Assembly (NCBI RefSeq): GCF_000380165.1
Contig: NZ_KB904653.1
Span: forward strand, 1-64,000
Direction of reading: 5' to 3'
Origin: Wenjunlia vitaminophila DSM 41686
Lineage (GTDB): Bacteria; Actinomycetota; Actinomycetes; Streptomycetales; Streptomycetaceae
Length of the DNA stretch: 64,000 nucleotides
Part shown: in pieces, positions 36,341 through 47,763 of the stretch
Layout: the number at the start of each line of letters is the position of its first letter
Numbering within the stretch: position 1 is the first letter of the stretch
The notes under the pieces: model-generated
Seen by the model: the letters and a program-made list of their open reading frames with translations, nothing else
The model's database searches: none
What the model was told of the DNA's origin: nothing
Program-made: the position numbers and the translations under genes

Positions 36341-39292
36341 TCACCTCCGGTCGGACAGGTGGTCCAGCGCGGCGTCGATCAGGCGGGCCCGCTGGCCGGC
36401 GTCGGACACGTGCTCCAGGCCGAAGCCCAGCAGCACCGTGTCCTCGGTGGTCACCGCGGCCGAGGAGTGCGCGAGCAGCTGCGAGCGCGCCCAGTCCACC
36501 GTGTTGCCCTGGCTTCCCTCGGGCGCGCCGTTGACCGTCCAGGGACCGAGGCCGGTCTCGAAGCCCTCGACCTGCTGGTCCTGCCCGCCGACGACCAGCC
36601 GGGCGTCGTCCGCGAACACGCCCCAGCCACCGGTGCCCGGGTCGGAGACGTAGGACAGCGAGAGCTCCACCGTGCGACCCGCGTAGCCGCTCAGGTCGAA
36701 GGTGACCTCCTGCCAGCCGTTCGAGGAACCGGTGAACCGGTTCCAGCTCCCCGTGGTGCCCTCGGCGGTGCAGCCGGTCTCACCGACCGTCAGGTAGTGG
36801 CGCAGGAACGGGTGCTCCACGGCGTAGAAGCCGTCCTCGCACTCCTCGGGGACCTGGTTGCTGGTGGCCCCGTTGGCCTCGGGCAGCGTGGTCCAGTCGT
36901 CCTGGCCGGGGGTGCGCGCCTCGAGGACCACGTTGTCGTAGCCCTCCTCGACGTCGTAGCTGAGCGCGAACCTCAGGCTCGGCGTGCTGTCGGCGGAGAC
37001 ACCGGTCAGGTCCACGGTGCGGGAGAGCCGGTTCCAGGCGCTGTCGCTGTGCTTGGCCGCGGCGAACCACTCGCCCGCGTACGGCTCGAACGGCGTCCGC
37101 ACTCCGGGGTAGTCGCCGGCGGCGGCGCTGGCGAACTGCGGGAACTCGTCAGCGGGGAGGGTGTCCGAGGTGACCGTGTAGGCCCCGGCCTCCTCCAACG
37201 GGTTCCCCGGGGCGTCGCCGAGGCCGGCGTCGGCGTCGGCGAGCCCACCGCTCGCCGCGAACGCCGAGGTGCCGTGGAGCGAGGCACGGGTGTCCGCGCC
37301 CAGGTAGTACTGGCTGAAGTCGTTCGTCTTGGCGCGGCCCACCACGGAGTCACCGCCGGCGTGTTCACCCGCCTGGACGAGCTTGCCGCCCTCGTTGAGG
37401 TAGGCGCGCACGGCGAGGGTGGTCGCGCCGCCCGGCGCCTCGGCGCCGGTGTACCAGACGACGGAGGAGAAGTGCTCCAGGGTGCCCAGCGCGTGCGGCG
37501 CGCCCTGGGTGGCCACGTCCCAGACGGCGGCGCGGTGCCCGCTGGCCCGCAGCGCCTGGACGTACGTCGAGGCGTGGGCCGCGGCGCTGTCCCCGCCCTC
37601 CTCCGCGACCACCAGGGTGTCCGCCCTGGCCCGTTCGGCGACGGTGTAGGTGAAGGGCTCGCTCGAGGTCCGCTCGCCGTCGGCGGTGCGCCCGCTGAAC
37701 CACACGGTGACCTTCGCGCCCACCGGGGCGCGGTCCACCTGGGCCCGGTACTCGTCGAAGAAGAGGTTGTCCTCCGCGCCGAACCGCTCGCCGCCGCGCC
37801 ACGCCCTCAGCGGCGCCGTGTGGACGCGTCCGCCGTCGATCCGGTAGTTCAGCCGCTTGCCGCGGACGCTCTTGCGGGCGGTGACGGAGACCGTCTGGTC
37901 CGCCCCGTTGGCGTAGGAGGTGCCGAAGGCGTCGGGGACGAAGTCCGGCGCCTCGATCCCCACCGGTGACACCGGCTGGTCCGGGTGGACCGCGGACTTC
38001 GCCACGGCCAGCGCGAACGGGATGTTCTTGGCGAACTCCTGCTGCACCAGCTTCTCGTCGTCCGGGAAGATGAAGCTGCTCAGGCAGTCCTCCGGCCGCC
38101 ACTCGTCGTTCGGATCGACCCGCGAGGCGGTGGCACAGGTGGACATCTCCGGGGTGAACATCGCCATGCCGTTGACGTTGGAGGCGTGTCCGTCGGCCTC
38201 GCCGTTGGTGGAGTACAGCTCGGACGAGAGCTGCGGGCGGTACCCGGGGATCGCGGAGTTCTGCGGGGTCCCGGCCAGGGACCGGTAGACCACGTCGTCG
38301 GGGGTGGGGGTGGCCACCTGCCAACCCACGCCGTACAGCAGCAGCTGGGCCGCCGAGTGGTAGTTGATCCCGTACTCGAAGCCGATCCGCTTCTCGAACG
38401 CGTCCAGGACCTTGGTCTCGGGTTCCGACCCGGCGGAGGGGCCGCGGTAGGTCTCCGAGGCCGGGTCCGGCGAGGAACCCTCGTTGTCGTAGCCCCAGCG
38501 GAAGGCGAAGTTGCGGTTCAGGTCAACGCCGTCGCCGTCGGTGATCTTGCCGTCGCCGTTGTTGTCCCGCAGGTTCTTGCGCCAGAGCCGGTTGGCCGGA
38601 TCGGCGTGGGTGTAGTCGTAGCCGTCCGGGTTGGCGGACAGCACGAACCACAGTTCGGTGCTGTCCACGATCTGGGTGACGTCCTTGTTGGTGCCGTACC
38701 CGTCGAGGTAGTAGTGCATCAGCCGGCGGGTCATCTCCGGGGTGATCCACTCACGGGCGTGCTGGTTGGACATGTACAGCACGGCCGGCTTCTTGCCGTC
38801 CCTGACCCGACGGGCGTCCTTGCTGACCTTGACGGCCAGGATGTCCTGCCCGTTGAGGGTCTTGCCGATGCTCACCACCTTGGTGAGGTCCGGGTGTGCC
38901 CTGCCGGTCTCCAGGATCTCCTCCCGGAGCCCGCCGGGACCGCTGTACGGCCGGAACACGCCGTCCCCCGCGGCCTTCACCCGGTTGGTGGCGGCCGAGG
39001 TCAGCCGGCGTTCCTCGAGCCGGATGCCCTTGGCCTGGAGCGCGTCCGCCTGGGCCGGGGTCAGGTTCACCTCGACCGTGGCGGTGCCCCTGGCCGGCAC
39101 CCGCTCGCTGAGCTCGTGTCCGTCGATGCCCGCGGCGAGCAGCAACGGCACCTGGTCCCGGGAGACGTCGGCGGTCCACACCGACAGCCCGCCCGCCCGC
39201 GACGCATCCTCCGCGTGCGCCGCGGGCAGGGCCGAGGTCACCCCCAGGACCAGCGCGGCCGCCGCCACCAGTGTGGTGGTTCTTCGCCTCAT
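36341..39292 (-). CDS. secreted M14 zinc carboxypeptidase with C-terminal MAM/immune-inhibitor-like region
   Basis: 983 aa. A signal peptide ends near AHA (residue 27). A propeptide-like region runs to ~115. The M14 domain follows, with zinc ligands H178 and E181 (QHARE), H312 (NYHSA) and the catalytic E382 (FTPEMS). The region after ~430 holds beta-rich domains. One is an AEDNLFFDE-type Ig-like part; the later part resembles the immune inhibitor A accessory region (DLTGVSADSTPSLRFALSYDVE, WGVFADDARL). It would cleave C-terminal residues from extracellular peptides. It stands alone between gap and whiA with its own terminator and upstream repeats. Confidence 0.92.
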   Translation of the reverse strand: MRRRTTTLVAAAALVLGVTSALPAAHAEDASRAGGLSVWTADVSRDQVPLLLAAGIDGHELSERVPARGTATVEVNLTPAQADALQAKGIRLEERRLTSAATNRVKAAGDGVFRPYSGPGGLREEILETGRAHPDLTKVVSIGKTLNGQDILAVKVSKDARRVRDGKKPAVLYMSNQHAREWITPEMTRRLMHYYLDGYGTNKDVTQIVDSTELWFVLSANPDGYDYTHADPANRLWRKNLRDNNGDGKITDGDGVDLNRNFAFRWGYDNEGSSPDPASETYRGPSAGSEPETKVLDAFEKRIGFEYGINYHSAAQLLLYGVGWQVATPTPDDVVYRSLAGTPQNSAIPGYRPQLSSELYSTNGEADGHASNVNGMAMFTPEMSTCATASRVDPNDEWRPEDCLSSFIFPDDEKLVQQEFAKNIPFALAVAKSAVHPDQPVSPVGIEAPDFVPDAFGTSYANGADQTVSVTARKSVRGKRLNYRIDGGRVHTAPLRAWRGGERFGAEDNLFFDEYRAQVDRAPVGAKVTVWFSGRTADGERTSSEPFTYTVAERARADTLVVAEEGGDSAAAHASTYVQALRASGHRAAVWDVATQGAPHALGTLEHFSSVVWYTGAEAPGGATTLAVRAYLNEGGKLVQAGEHAGGDSVVGRAKTNDFSQYYLGADTRASLHGTSAFAASGGLADADAGLGDAPGNPLEEAGAYTVTSDTLPADEFPQFASAAAGDYPGVRTPFEPYAGEWFAAAKHSDSAWNRLSRTVDLTGVSADSTPSLRFALSYDVEEGYDNVVLEARTPGQDDWTTLPEANGATSNQVPEECEDGFYAVEHPFLRHYLTVGETGCTAEGTTGSWNRFTGSSNGWQEVTFDLSGYAGRTVELSLSYVSDPGTGGWGVFADDARLVVGGQDQQVEGFETGLGPWTVNGAPEGSQGNTVDWARSQLLAHSSAAVTTEDTVLLGFGLEHVSDAGQRARLIDAALDHLSDRR

Positions 39293-39338
39293 GAGCCCCC
39301 CTCAGTTCGCCCTGACTCGTGTTGATTCACTGCCAGTT

Positions 39339-39371
39339 CACCGTCTTTCGAACTTGGTCCACCGTCTTTCG
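39339..39371. promoter_or_regulatory. 21-bp-spaced direct repeats upstream of the M14 peptidase gene
   Basis: CACCGTCTTTCG occurs at 39339-39350 and again at 39360-39371, start to start 21 bases. The identity extends to a following (G)AAC. Two helical turns place both copies on the same DNA face. They lie 47-79 bases upstream of the start codon. A regulator site is inferred. Confidence 0.6.
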
Positions 39372-39490
39372 GAACCACGGACGACAGCCTCTGACCGAGA
39401 TCATGACCCTGTCAATCACCTCGACCGGTGATGTCTCGTAACGAATTGCCCACGGGCGGAGGGCGACCCGCGCCCACGCGGAAACGCCAC

Positions 39491-39520
39491 CGCCGCCGGA
39501 CGGCGGACCGTCCGGCGGCG
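39491..39520 (-). terminator. terminator after whiA
   Basis: CGCCGCCGGACGG (39491-39503) pairs perfectly with CCGTCCGGCGGCG (39508-39520) around CGGA. It is 13 bases beyond the whiA stop. Confidence 0.85.
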
Positions 39521-39533
39521 GGCAGGAGCCGGG

Positions 39534-40514
39534 TCAGCCGACCACCATCTCCTCGGTGAGACTGGCCTCGGTGCCGGGGAGGCCGAGTTCGCCGGCGCGC
39601 TTGTCGGCCATCGCCAACAGGCGGCGGATGCGGCCGGCCACCGCGTCCTTGGTCAGCGGAGGATCAGCGAGCGAACCCAGTTCCTCCAGCGACGCCTGCT
39701 TGTGCTCCATCCGCAGCCGGCCGGCCGCGGCGAGGTGCTCCGGGACGTCGTCGCCGAGGATCTCCAGCGCGCGCTGGACCCGGGCGCCGGCGGCCACCGC
39801 AGCCCGGGCCGAACGGCGCAGGTTGGCGTCGTCGAAGTTGGCCAGGCGGTTGGCGGTCGCCCGCACCTCGCGGCGCATCCGGCGCTCCTCCCAGGCCAGC
39901 ACCGACTCGTGGGCGCCCAGCCGGGTCAGCAGCGCCCCGATGGCGTCACCGTCCCGCACGACCACGCGGTCCACCCCGCGGACCTCGCGGGCCTTGGCCG
40001 CGATGCCGAGTCTCCTGGCGGCACCCACCAGTGCGAGCGCGGCCTCCGGGCCGGGACAGGTCACCTCGAGCGACGACGAGCGACCGGGCTCGGTCAGCGA
40101 GCCGTGAGCCAGGAACGCGCCCCGCCAGGCGGCCTCCGCGTCGCAGGTCGCCCCGGACACCACCTGCGGGGGCAGGCCGCGGATCGGCCGCCCCCGGCCG
40201 TCCACCAGGCCCGTCTGCCGGGCGAGCTGGTCGCCCCCGGCCACCACCCGCACCACGTACCTGCTGCCCCGCCGCAGTCCGCCCGGGGCCATCACCACGA
40301 GATCGGAGGTGTGCCCGAACACCTCGAGGATGTCCTTGCGCAACCGGCGGGCCGCAATCCCGGTGTCCAGCTCCGCCTCGATCACGATGCGGCCGCTCAC
40401 CAGGTGCAGTCCGCCCGCGAAGCGCAGGATCGCCGAGACCTCCGCCTTGCGGCAGCAGGTCCGGGTGACGGGGAGCCGGCTGATCTCGTCCTTCACCGCT
40501 GCCGTCATCGCCAT
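39534..40514 (-). CDS. whiA: WhiA sporulation/cell-division regulator
   Basis: 326 aa. The N-terminal LAGLIDADG-like domain reads [22 protein letters not shown] and [28 protein letters not shown]. The C-terminal helix-turn-helix includes [26 protein letters not shown]. WhiA works with WhiB to trigger sporulation septation in streptomycetes. The ATG at 40514 has GGAAGG eight bases upstream; a second ATG at 40508 is possible. It is coupled to yvcK by a short overlap. Confidence 0.97.
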   Translation of the reverse strand: MAMTAAVKDEISRLPVTRTCCRKAEVSAILRFAGGLHLVSGRIVIEAELDTGIAARRLRKDILEVFGHTSDLVVMAPGGLRRGSRYVVRVVAGGDQLARQTGLVDGRGRPIRGLPPQVVSGATCDAEAAWRGAFLAHGSLTEPGRSSSLEVTCPGPEAALALVGAARRLGIAAKAREVRGVDRVVVRDGDAIGALLTRLGAHESVLAWEERRMRREVRATANRLANFDDANLRRSARAAVAAGARVQRALEILGDDVPEHLAAAGRLRMEHKQASLEELGSLADPPLTKDAVAGRIRRLLAMADKRAGELGLPGTEASLTEEMVVG

Positions 40515-41644
40515 GGCCCGATCCTTCCATGCATCCGGAAAATCCGGTCGTACGCGGCGGCCAACAGCTCCGGGTCGTGTCGCGCGCTGATGCTCTCCCC
40601 TTCCAGGGGGGGCGCCGCGACCGGGGCCAGTTCCACCCTGCCCCGCAGCGCGCCCGCGGCCCGCTGCAGGCTGTCCCGGTCCGGTACCGCCGCCTCGTCG
40701 GCCAGGACCACGTCGATCGCCAACTCGGGCGCGTGCCGGGCGAGCACCTCGAGGTGGCGCTGGGGGGAGAACCCCGCGGTCTCCCCCGGCTGGGGCGCCA
40801 GGTTCAGGGCGAGGACCCGACGCGCCCTGGTGCGTATGAGGGCGTCGAGCAACTCGGGTACCAGCAGGTGCGGGAGGACGCTGCTGAACCAGGAGCCGGG
40901 CCCCAGCACCACCCAGTCCGCGTCGAGCACCGCCGCCACCGCCTCGGGCACGGCAGGTGGGTCGGCCGGGTCCAGGCGCACCTCGAGGACCTCGCCGGGG
41001 GTGAGCGCCACCGTCGCCTGTCCGCGGACGGTGCTGACCGCGTCGGGCAGCAGTTGGTCGTGCCCGCGCACCACGGCCTCCAGGGCCAGCGGCACCGCGG
41101 ACATCGGCAGCACCCGGCCGTGCGCCCCGAGCAGCCTCCCCACCAGGTCCAACGCCGCCACGTGGTCCTCGAGCTGTTCCCACAGGGCCACGATCAGCAG
41201 GTTCCCCACGGCGTGGCCGTGCAGTTCGCCCTTGCTGGTGAAGCGGTGCTGGATCACCTCGGACCAGGTGCGGCCCCACTCGTCGTCCCCGCACAGCGCG
41301 GCCAACGCCTTCCGCAGGTCCCCGGGGGGCAGCACGCCCAGCTCGTCCCGCAGCCGCCCGCTGGAACCGCCGTCGTCGGCGACGGTCACCACCGCGGTCA
41401 GGTCCCCGGTGATCCGGCGCAGCGCGGCCAGGGACGCGGACAGGCCCTGCCCGCCCCCGAGGGCGACCACCTTGGGCTGGACGCCGCTGCGGCGACCGGT
41501 GAGCCGTGGGACACGTGAGCGGACCCGTCGGGAGGCCCGCTCGCCCGGATCCGGCCAACCGCCGTTCCCCTTGCGGCCCTTGCCGTTCCCCCGGAGGGGA
41601 CGGCTGCCCCGCAGGGGGGAGCCGTCCCGGGTCGGGCGGGTCAT
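40505..41644 (-). CDS. yvcK: YvcK/CofD-like gluconeogenesis factor
   Basis: 379 aa. It has [18 protein letters not shown], the [14 protein letters not shown] loop, GNLLIVALW and [17 protein letters not shown], typical of the CofD-related YvcK group. These proteins bind UDP-sugars and affect central carbon balance and cell shape. The start at 41644 overlaps the rapZ stop; it gives an Arg/Gly-rich N-terminal extension of about 55 residues before the conserved core. No clear better start was seen. Confidence 0.94.
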   Translation of the reverse strand: MTRPTRDGSPLRGSRPLRGNGKGRKGNGGWPDPGERASRRVRSRVPRLTGRRSGVQPKVVALGGGQGLSASLAALRRITGDLTAVVTVADDGGSSGRLRDELGVLPPGDLRKALAALCGDDEWGRTWSEVIQHRFTSKGELHGHAVGNLLIVALWEQLEDHVAALDLVGRLLGAHGRVLPMSAVPLALEAVVRGHDQLLPDAVSTVRGQATVALTPGEVLEVRLDPADPPAVPEAVAAVLDADWVVLGPGSWFSSVLPHLLVPELLDALIRTRARRVLALNLAPQPGETAGFSPQRHLEVLARHAPELAIDVVLADEAAVPDRDSLQRAAGALRGRVELAPVAAPPLEGESISARHDPELLAAAYDRIFRMHGRIGPWR

Positions 41645-42531
41645 TCGCGCCCCATGTCGCGGTGGACCACCACCGTCTCCACGCCGTCGGCCATGAGTCT
41701 GCGGGACAGGCCCTCCGACATCGCGACGCTGCGGTGCTTGCCCCCGGTGCAGCCCACCGCGATCGTCACGTACCGCTTGCCCTCCCTGCGGTAACCCGCG
41801 GCGACGATGCGCAGCAGCTCGGCGTAGCGGTCGAGGAACTCCTTGGCGCCCGGCTGGTCGAAGACGTAGCGGGAGACCTCGTCGTCCAGGCCGGTGTGCG
41901 GGCGCAGCTCGGGCACCCAGTGCGGGTTGGGCAGGAAACGGCAGTCCACGACGAGGTCGGCGTCGACGGGCAGCCCGTACTTGAAGCCGAACGACATCAC
42001 CGTGGCCCGCAGCTCCGGCTCCTCGCCCCCGGCGAACTGGGCGTCCATCTTGGCCCGCAGCTCGTGCACGTTGAGCGCGGAGGTGTCTATCACCAGGTCG
42101 GCCTCGCCGCGCAGTTCGCGCAGCAGGTCGCGTTCCCTGGCGATGCCGTCCACGATCCGGCCGTCGCCCTGCAACGGGTGCGGGCGGCGCACGCTCTCGA
42201 ACCGGCGCACCAGGGCCTCGTCCGACGCCTCGAGGAACAGCACCCGGTGCCTCACCCCGCCGCTCGCGAGGTCGGCCAGGGACTGGCGGAGGTTGTCGAA
42301 GAAGCGGCGCCCCCGCACGTCCACCACCACCGCTATCCGCGGCACCGCGCCCTGGGAGCGGGCTCCGAGGTCCACCATGGTGGGGATCAGCGCGGGCGGC
42401 AGGTTGTCCACCACGAACCAGCCGAGGTCCTCGAGGCACTTGGCCGCGGTGCTGCGGCCGGCCCCGGACATCCCGGAGATCACCACGAGCTGGGGGATGG
42501 GCTCGTTCCCGTTGCCCTCGGCGGTACTCAC
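41641..42531 (-). CDS. rapZ: RapZ-type nucleotide-binding protein (YvcJ family)
   Basis: 296 aa from GTG 42531, which has AGGAG eight bases upstream. The P-loop reads [15 protein letters not shown]. The C-terminal domain has [27 protein letters not shown] and [13 protein letters not shown]. Family members bind GTP or RNA and control amino-sugar or competence genes in other bacteria. Other in-frame starts exist: GTG at 42564, with GGGGGAG upstream, and an ATG at 42600 that would overlap uvrC by 53 bases. Start choice is uncertain; the family is not. Confidence 0.94.
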   Translation of the reverse strand: MSTAEGNGNEPIPQLVVISGMSGAGRSTAAKCLEDLGWFVVDNLPPALIPTMVDLGARSQGAVPRIAVVVDVRGRRFFDNLRQSLADLASGGVRHRVLFLEASDEALVRRFESVRRPHPLQGDGRIVDGIARERDLLRELRGEADLVIDTSALNVHELRAKMDAQFAGGEEPELRATVMSFGFKYGLPVDADLVVDCRFLPNPHWVPELRPHTGLDDEVSRYVFDQPGAKEFLDRYAELLRIVAAGYRREGKRYVTIAVGCTGGKHRSVAMSEGLSRRLMADGVETVVVHRDMGRE

Positions 42532-42547
42532 GTCGTCGTCTCCTGGC

Positions 42548-44638
42548 TCACTCACTGCGCTCACGTCCTGCTCCCCCGTCTGGTGGCGTTCCCTGGTCAT
42601 CTTCGATGATCTCGCCGGTTGCGGTGTTCACCGCCGGGGTGGCGGGCGCGGCCCCGGCGAGCGCGGCCAGCACCGACTCGGCGGTGCGGCGGCCTATTCC
42701 GGGGACCTCGCAGATCTCCTCGACCGAGGCGGTGCGGAGTTTCCGCACCGAGCCGAAGTGCTTGAGCAGTGCCTTGCGGCGGGTCTCCCCCAGCCCGGGG
42801 ACGGTGTCCAGGACGCCCGCCGTCATCGCCTTGGAGCGCTTGCCGCGCTGGTACGTGATGGCGAAACGGTGCGCCTCGTCGCGGACCCGCTGGAGCAGGT
42901 AGAGGCCCTCGCTGCTGCGGGGCAGCACCACCGGGTCGTCCTGGTCGGGCAGCCAGACCTCCTCCAGTCGCTTGGCCAGGCCGCACAACGCCACGTCGTC
43001 GATGCCCAGTTCGTCGAGGGCGGCCTTGGCCGCGGCGACCTGGGGCTGCCCGCCGTCCACCACGACCAGTTGCGGGGGGTAGGCGAACCTGCGGGGACGA
43101 CCGGTGTCCGGATCGATCGGCCCCGACGGCCCCGCCGGCCCCCCGGCCGTGCGGTCGTCGGGCTGGGCCAGGCCAACGGCCACGGCCCTGGGGTCGGGGC
43201 CCGTGCCGTCACCGCCACCGGTCCACTCGTCGGTGCCCTCCTGCTCCTGGAGGTACCGCCGGAACCTGCGGCTGACCACCTCGTGCATGGACCGCACGTC
43301 GTCCTGCCCGCGGAAGCCCTTGATCTGGAACCGCCGGTACTCGCTCTTGCGGGCCAGACCGTCCTCGAACACCACCATGGACGCGACCACGTCGTCCCCC
43401 TGGAGGTGCGAGATGTCGAAGCACTCGATGCGCAGCGGTGCGGTGTCCAGGCCCAGTGCCTCGGCGATCTCCTCCAGGGCGCGGGAGCGGGTGGTGAGGT
43501 CCGAGGCCCGCCGCGTCTTGTGCAGGGCCAGGGCCTGCTGGGCGTTGCGCTCGACGGTGCGCATCAGGTCCTTCTTGTCCCCGCGCTGGGGGACGCGCAG
43601 CGCGACCCGGGCGCCGCGGCGCCCGGACACCCACTGGGTGAGCGGCTCCGCCGGGTCGGGCAGCGCGGGAACCAGCACCTCGCGGGGCACCGCGTCGCCG
43701 CTCTCCTCGCCGTAGAGCTGCTGGAGCGCGTGTTCGACCAGGCCCGCGGTGTCCACCGCCTCCACCTTGTCGGTGACCCAGCCGCGTTGGCCGCGCACCC
43801 GCCCCCCGCGGACGTGGAAGATCTGGACCGCGGCCTCCAGCTCGTCCTGGGCCACCGCGATCACGTCGGCGTCGGTGGCGTCGGTGAAGACCACCGCGTT
43901 CTTCTCCATGGCCCGTTTGAGGGCCTCGATGTCGTCCCGCAGCCGGGCCGCCCGCTCGTACTCCATGGCCGCGGCGGCGTCCTTCATCTGCTGTTCGAGG
44001 CGGCGCAGGTAGGTGCCGGTGCGGCCGGCCATGAAGTCGCAGAACTCCTCGGCGAGCGCCCGGTGGTCCGCGGCGTCGATCCGCCCCACGCAGGGGGCCG
44101 AGCACTTGTCGATGTAACCGAGCAGACAGGGGCGGCCGATCTGCTGGGAGCGCCGGAACACCCCGGAGGAGCAGGTGCGGACGGGGAAGACCCGCAGCAG
44201 CAGGTCCACGGTCTCCCTGATGGCCCAGGCGTGGGCGTAGGGGCCGAAGTACCGCACGCCCTTCCTCTTCGGACCCCGCATCACCTGGACCCGCGGGAAC
44301 TCCTCGTTGAGGGTGACGGCGAGCGCCGGATAGCTCTTGTCGTCGCGGTACTTGACGTTGAACCGGGGGTCGAACTCCTTGATCCAGGAGTACTCCAGTT
44401 GCAGCGCCTCCACCTCGGTGCCGACCACGGTCCACTCCACCGAGGCCGCCGTGGTGACCATCGTCCTGGTGCGGGGGTGCAGGTTCGCCAGGTCCTGGAA
44501 GTAGGAGGACAGGCGTTGCCGCAGGCTCTTGGCCTTGCCGACGTAGACCACCCGGCCGTGCGCGTCGCGGAAACGGTAGACGCCGGGAGAGTCGGGGATC
44601 TCCCCGGGCCTGGGTCGGTAGGTGGAGGGGTCGGCCAT
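42548..44638 (-). CDS. uvrC: UvrC, excinuclease ABC subunit C
   Basis: 696 aa. The N-terminal GIY-YIG nuclease ([19 protein letters not shown]) makes the 3' cut. A UVR domain follows ([24 protein letters not shown] region). The RNase H-like nuclease ([23 protein letters not shown]) makes the 5' cut, and the C-terminal helix-hairpin-helix binds DNA. A Pro/Gly-rich insertion of about 35 residues ([11 protein letters not shown] to [12 protein letters not shown]) splits the catalytic region; such inserts are common in streptomycete UvrC. Confidence 0.97.
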   Translation of the reverse strand: MADPSTYRPRPGEIPDSPGVYRFRDAHGRVVYVGKAKSLRQRLSSYFQDLANLHPRTRTMVTTAASVEWTVVGTEVEALQLEYSWIKEFDPRFNVKYRDDKSYPALAVTLNEEFPRVQVMRGPKRKGVRYFGPYAHAWAIRETVDLLLRVFPVRTCSSGVFRRSQQIGRPCLLGYIDKCSAPCVGRIDAADHRALAEEFCDFMAGRTGTYLRRLEQQMKDAAAAMEYERAARLRDDIEALKRAMEKNAVVFTDATDADVIAVAQDELEAAVQIFHVRGGRVRGQRGWVTDKVEAVDTAGLVEHALQQLYGEESGDAVPREVLVPALPDPAEPLTQWVSGRRGARVALRVPQRGDKKDLMRTVERNAQQALALHKTRRASDLTTRSRALEEIAEALGLDTAPLRIECFDISHLQGDDVVASMVVFEDGLARKSEYRRFQIKGFRGQDDVRSMHEVVSRRFRRYLQEQEGTDEWTGGGDGTGPDPRAVAVGLAQPDDRTAGGPAGPSGPIDPDTGRPRRFAYPPQLVVVDGGQPQVAAAKAALDELGIDDVALCGLAKRLEEVWLPDQDDPVVLPRSSEGLYLLQRVRDEAHRFAITYQRGKRSKAMTAGVLDTVPGLGETRRKALLKHFGSVRKLRTASVEEICEVPGIGRRTAESVLAALAGAAPATPAVNTATGEIIEDDQGTPPDGGAGRERSE

Positions 44639-44703
44639 GCCCCCACCCTACTGACTGGCGGGGACAGTCAGGCCCGTTGCGCGACGCGTCGGGGCGCTGG
44701 GTA

Positions 44704-44750
44704 CGCGTCCGCCCCGACCGGTGCGGTTGGGACCAGTCGGGGCGGACGCG
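44704..44750 (-). terminator. terminator after uvrA
   Basis: CGCGTCCGCCCCGAC (44704-44718) pairs perfectly with GTCGGGGCGGACGCG (44736-44750) around a 17-nt loop. It starts five bases beyond the uvrA stop and separates uvrA from uvrC. Confidence 0.88.
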
Positions 44751-44755
44751 GCCAG

Positions 44756-47602
44756 TCAGACGCCGGTCGGCAGGATGTCCCTGAGGAACTTCCCGGTGTG
44801 GCTCGACGGGACCGCCGCGATCTGCTCGGGCGTGCCCTCGGCCACCACCAGGCCGCCACCGCTGCCACCCTCGGGGCCCATGTCCACCACCCAGTCGGCT
44901 GTCTTGATCACATCGAGGTTGTGCTCGATCACGATGACCGTGTTGCCCTTGTCGACCAGACCGGTGAGGACCTTGATCAGCTTGCTGATGTCCTCGAAGT
45001 GGAGTCCGGTGGTGGGCTCGTCGAGCACGTAGACGGTGCGCCCGGTCGAACGCTTCTGGAGCTCCGACGCCAGCTTGACCCGCTGCGCCTCACCGCCCGA
45101 GAGGGTCGGGGCCGACTGGCCGAGCCGGACGTAGCCGAGTCCGACCTCGTTCAGGGTGCGCAGGTGGCGCGCGATGGCCGGGACCGCCTCGAAGAAGCCC
45201 AGCGCCTCCTCGATCGGCATGTCCAGCACCTCGGCGATCGACTTGCCCTTGTAGTGGACCTCCAGCGTCTCCCGGTTGTAGCGGGCGCCGTGGCAGACCT
45301 CGCAGGGCACGTAGACGTCCGGCAGGAAGTTCATCTCGATCTTGATGGTGCCGTCGCCCGAGCAGTTCTCGCACCGCCCGCCCTTGACGTTGAACGAGAA
45401 CCGGCCCGGCTGGTAGCCGCGGACCTTGGCCTCGGTGGTCTCCGCGAACAGTCGGCGGACGTGGTCGAAGACCCCGGTGTAGGTCGCCGGGTTGGACCGC
45501 GGGGTCCGACCGATCGGCGACTGGTCCACGTGGACCACCTTGTCCACCAGGTCGTCGCCGTCCACCCTGGTGTGCCGCCCGGGCACCGCCCTGGCTCCGT
45601 TGAGCTCCCGCGCCAGGTGGGTGTACAGGATGTCGTTGACCAGCGTGGACTTACCGGACCCGGAGACGCCGGTGACCGCGGTGAGCAACCCGATCGGGAA
45701 GGAGACGGTGATGTCCCGCAGGTTGTGCTCCCGGGCCCCGCGGACGGTGAGCTGGCGCTTGGCCTGCCGGGGGCGGCGCTCGGTCGGGGTGGGGATGCTC
45801 CTGCGGCCGGACAGGTAGGCGCCGGTGAGCGACCTGTCGTTGCCCAGCAGCTCCTCGAGGTGACCGGAGTGCACCACCTCGCCGCCGTGCTCGCCGGCGC
45901 CGGGGCCGATGTCCACCACCCAGTCGGCGGTGCGGATGGTGTCCTCGTCGTGCTCCACCACGATCAGCGTGTTGCCCAGGTCACGCAGCCGGACCAGGGT
46001 CTCGATCAGCCGGTGGTTGTCCCGTTGGTGCAGGCCGATCGACGGTTCGTCCAGCACGTACAGCACGCCGACCAGGCCGGAACCGATCTGGGTGGCCAGC
46101 CTGATCCGCTGGGCCTCGCCACCGGAGAGGGTGCCTGCGGCGCGGTTCAGCGAGAGGTAGTCCAGACCGACGTCCACCAGGAACCGCAGGCGCTCGTTGA
46201 CCTCCTTGAGCACCCGCTCGGCGATGGTCTTCTCCCGGGCGGTCAGCTTCATCCCGCGCAGGAACTCGGCGCAGTCACTGATCGACATCGCGGAGACGTC
46301 GGCGATGGACCTGCCGTGCACCGTGACCGCGAGGACCACCGGCTTGAGCCGGCTGCCCCGACAGGCCGGGCAGGGCACCTCGCGCATGTAGCCCTCGAAC
46401 CGCTCCCGGCTGCTGTCGCTCTCCGCCTCGGCGTGCCGCCGCTTGACGAAGGGGATGGCGCCCTCGAACGTCGTGGTGTAGGCGCGCTCGCGTCCGTAGC
46501 GGTTCCGGTACCGCACCTCGATCTGGGTGGAGTGACCGTGCAGCAGCGCCTTCCTGGCCCGCGCCGGCAGCCCCGCCCAGGGGATGTCGGTGCGGAAGCC
46601 GAGCTCGTCGGCGAGGGCGCCGACGAGCCGGGCGAAGTAGTCCCTGGTGTGGCCGAGGGACCAGGGGCCGATCGCCCCCTCGTCCAGGGACTTCTCCTCG
46701 TCGGTGACGATCAGCTCGGGATCGACCTCCATCCGGGTGCCGATGCCGGTGCACTCCGGGCAGGCGCCGAACGGTGAGTTGAACGAGAACGAGCGCGGCT
46801 CCAGCTCCTCGAAGGACAGGTCGTCGTACGGGCAGTACAGGTGCTCGGAGAACATCCGCTCCCGCTGCGGGTCGTCCTCGGGCAGGTCCACGAAGTCCAG
46901 CACCACCATGCCGCCGGAGAGCGAGAGCGCGGTCTCCACCGAGTCCGTCAGCCGGCGCTTGGCCGACTCCTTGACGGTGAGCCGGTCCACCACCACCTCG
47001 ATGGTGTGCTTCTCCTGCTTCTTCAGCTTGGGCGGGTCGGTGAGCTGGACGGTCGCCCCGTCCACCCGGGCCCGGCTGTAGCCCTTGGTCTGGAGCTCGG
47101 CGAAGAGGTCCACGAACTCGCCCTTGCGGGCGCGCACCAGCGGACTCAGCACCTGGAAGCGGCTGCCCTCCTCCAGCTCGAGCACGCGGTCCACGATGGC
47201 CTGCGGGCTCTGCCGGGCGATCGGGCGCCCGCACTGCGGACAGTGCGGCTTGCCGATCCGGGCGAAGAGCAGCCGCAGGTAGTCGTAGACCTCGGTGATG
47301 GTGCCGACCGTGGAGCGCGGGTTGCGGGAGGTGGACTTCTGGTCGATGGAGACCGCGGGGGACAGTCCCTCGATGAAGTCCACGTCGGGCTTGTCCATCT
47401 GGCCGAGGAACTGCCGTGCGTAGGACGACAGCGACTCAACGTAGCGGCGCTGCCCCTCGGCGAAGATCGTGTCGAAGGCCAACGAGGACTTGCCCGATCC
47501 GGAGAGCCCCGTGAAGACGACCAGGGAGTCGCGGGGGAGGTCGAGCGAGACGTTCTTGAGGTTGTGCTCGCGAGCGCCACGAACGGTGAGGCGGTCGGCC
47601 AC
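44756..47602 (-). CDS. uvrA: UvrA, excinuclease ABC subunit A
   Basis: 948 aa from GTG 47602. Two ABC modules: Walker [13 protein letters not shown] near the start and [13 protein letters not shown] near 640, each with an LSGGEAQR signature. Zinc-binding CPQC, CPAC and CENC pairs are present. UvrA finds bulky DNA lesions and loads UvrB. It lacks the Lys/Ala-rich C-terminal tail seen in S. coelicolor UvrA. A longer frame to 47719 is not supported by homology. A possible LexA site lies upstream. Confidence 0.97.
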   Translation of the reverse strand: MADRLTVRGAREHNLKNVSLDLPRDSLVVFTGLSGSGKSSLAFDTIFAEGQRRYVESLSSYARQFLGQMDKPDVDFIEGLSPAVSIDQKSTSRNPRSTVGTITEVYDYLRLLFARIGKPHCPQCGRPIARQSPQAIVDRVLELEEGSRFQVLSPLVRARKGEFVDLFAELQTKGYSRARVDGATVQLTDPPKLKKQEKHTIEVVVDRLTVKESAKRRLTDSVETALSLSGGMVVLDFVDLPEDDPQRERMFSEHLYCPYDDLSFEELEPRSFSFNSPFGACPECTGIGTRMEVDPELIVTDEEKSLDEGAIGPWSLGHTRDYFARLVGALADELGFRTDIPWAGLPARARKALLHGHSTQIEVRYRNRYGRERAYTTTFEGAIPFVKRRHAEAESDSSRERFEGYMREVPCPACRGSRLKPVVLAVTVHGRSIADVSAMSISDCAEFLRGMKLTAREKTIAERVLKEVNERLRFLVDVGLDYLSLNRAAGTLSGGEAQRIRLATQIGSGLVGVLYVLDEPSIGLHQRDNHRLIETLVRLRDLGNTLIVVEHDEDTIRTADWVVDIGPGAGEHGGEVVHSGHLEELLGNDRSLTGAYLSGRRSIPTPTERRPRQAKRQLTVRGAREHNLRDITVSFPIGLLTAVTGVSGSGKSTLVNDILYTHLARELNGARAVPGRHTRVDGDDLVDKVVHVDQSPIGRTPRSNPATYTGVFDHVRRLFAETTEAKVRGYQPGRFSFNVKGGRCENCSGDGTIKIEMNFLPDVYVPCEVCHGARYNRETLEVHYKGKSIAEVLDMPIEEALGFFEAVPAIARHLRTLNEVGLGYVRLGQSAPTLSGGEAQRVKLASELQKRSTGRTVYVLDEPTTGLHFEDISKLIKVLTGLVDKGNTVIVIEHNLDVIKTADWVVDMGPEGGSGGGLVVAEGTPEQIAAVPSSHTGKFLRDILPTGV

Positions 47603-47763
47603 GCTGATGCGCCTTTCTGCCGGGAGGGACGAGCCCTCAAGCCATGCTAAACGGGGTCGGTTCCGGTTTTCCTCCCGCGCCGGAACTCGTCGGGGCCCAC
47701 CGGCCCTCCCATCATCCACCCGCCACGCGGCAGCACGACCAGCCCCGGTCGGCGCCTCGAGCC

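Noticed and set aside
41894-46777. 1,600-codon open frame on the + strand across uvrC and uvrA
   Set aside because: It is antisense to two well-conserved repair genes and low in complexity; it arises from the GC-rich codon pattern.
47602-47719. Extended N-terminus of UvrA
   Set aside because: The extra 39 residues have no homology, whereas [18 protein letters not shown] is the usual UvrA start.
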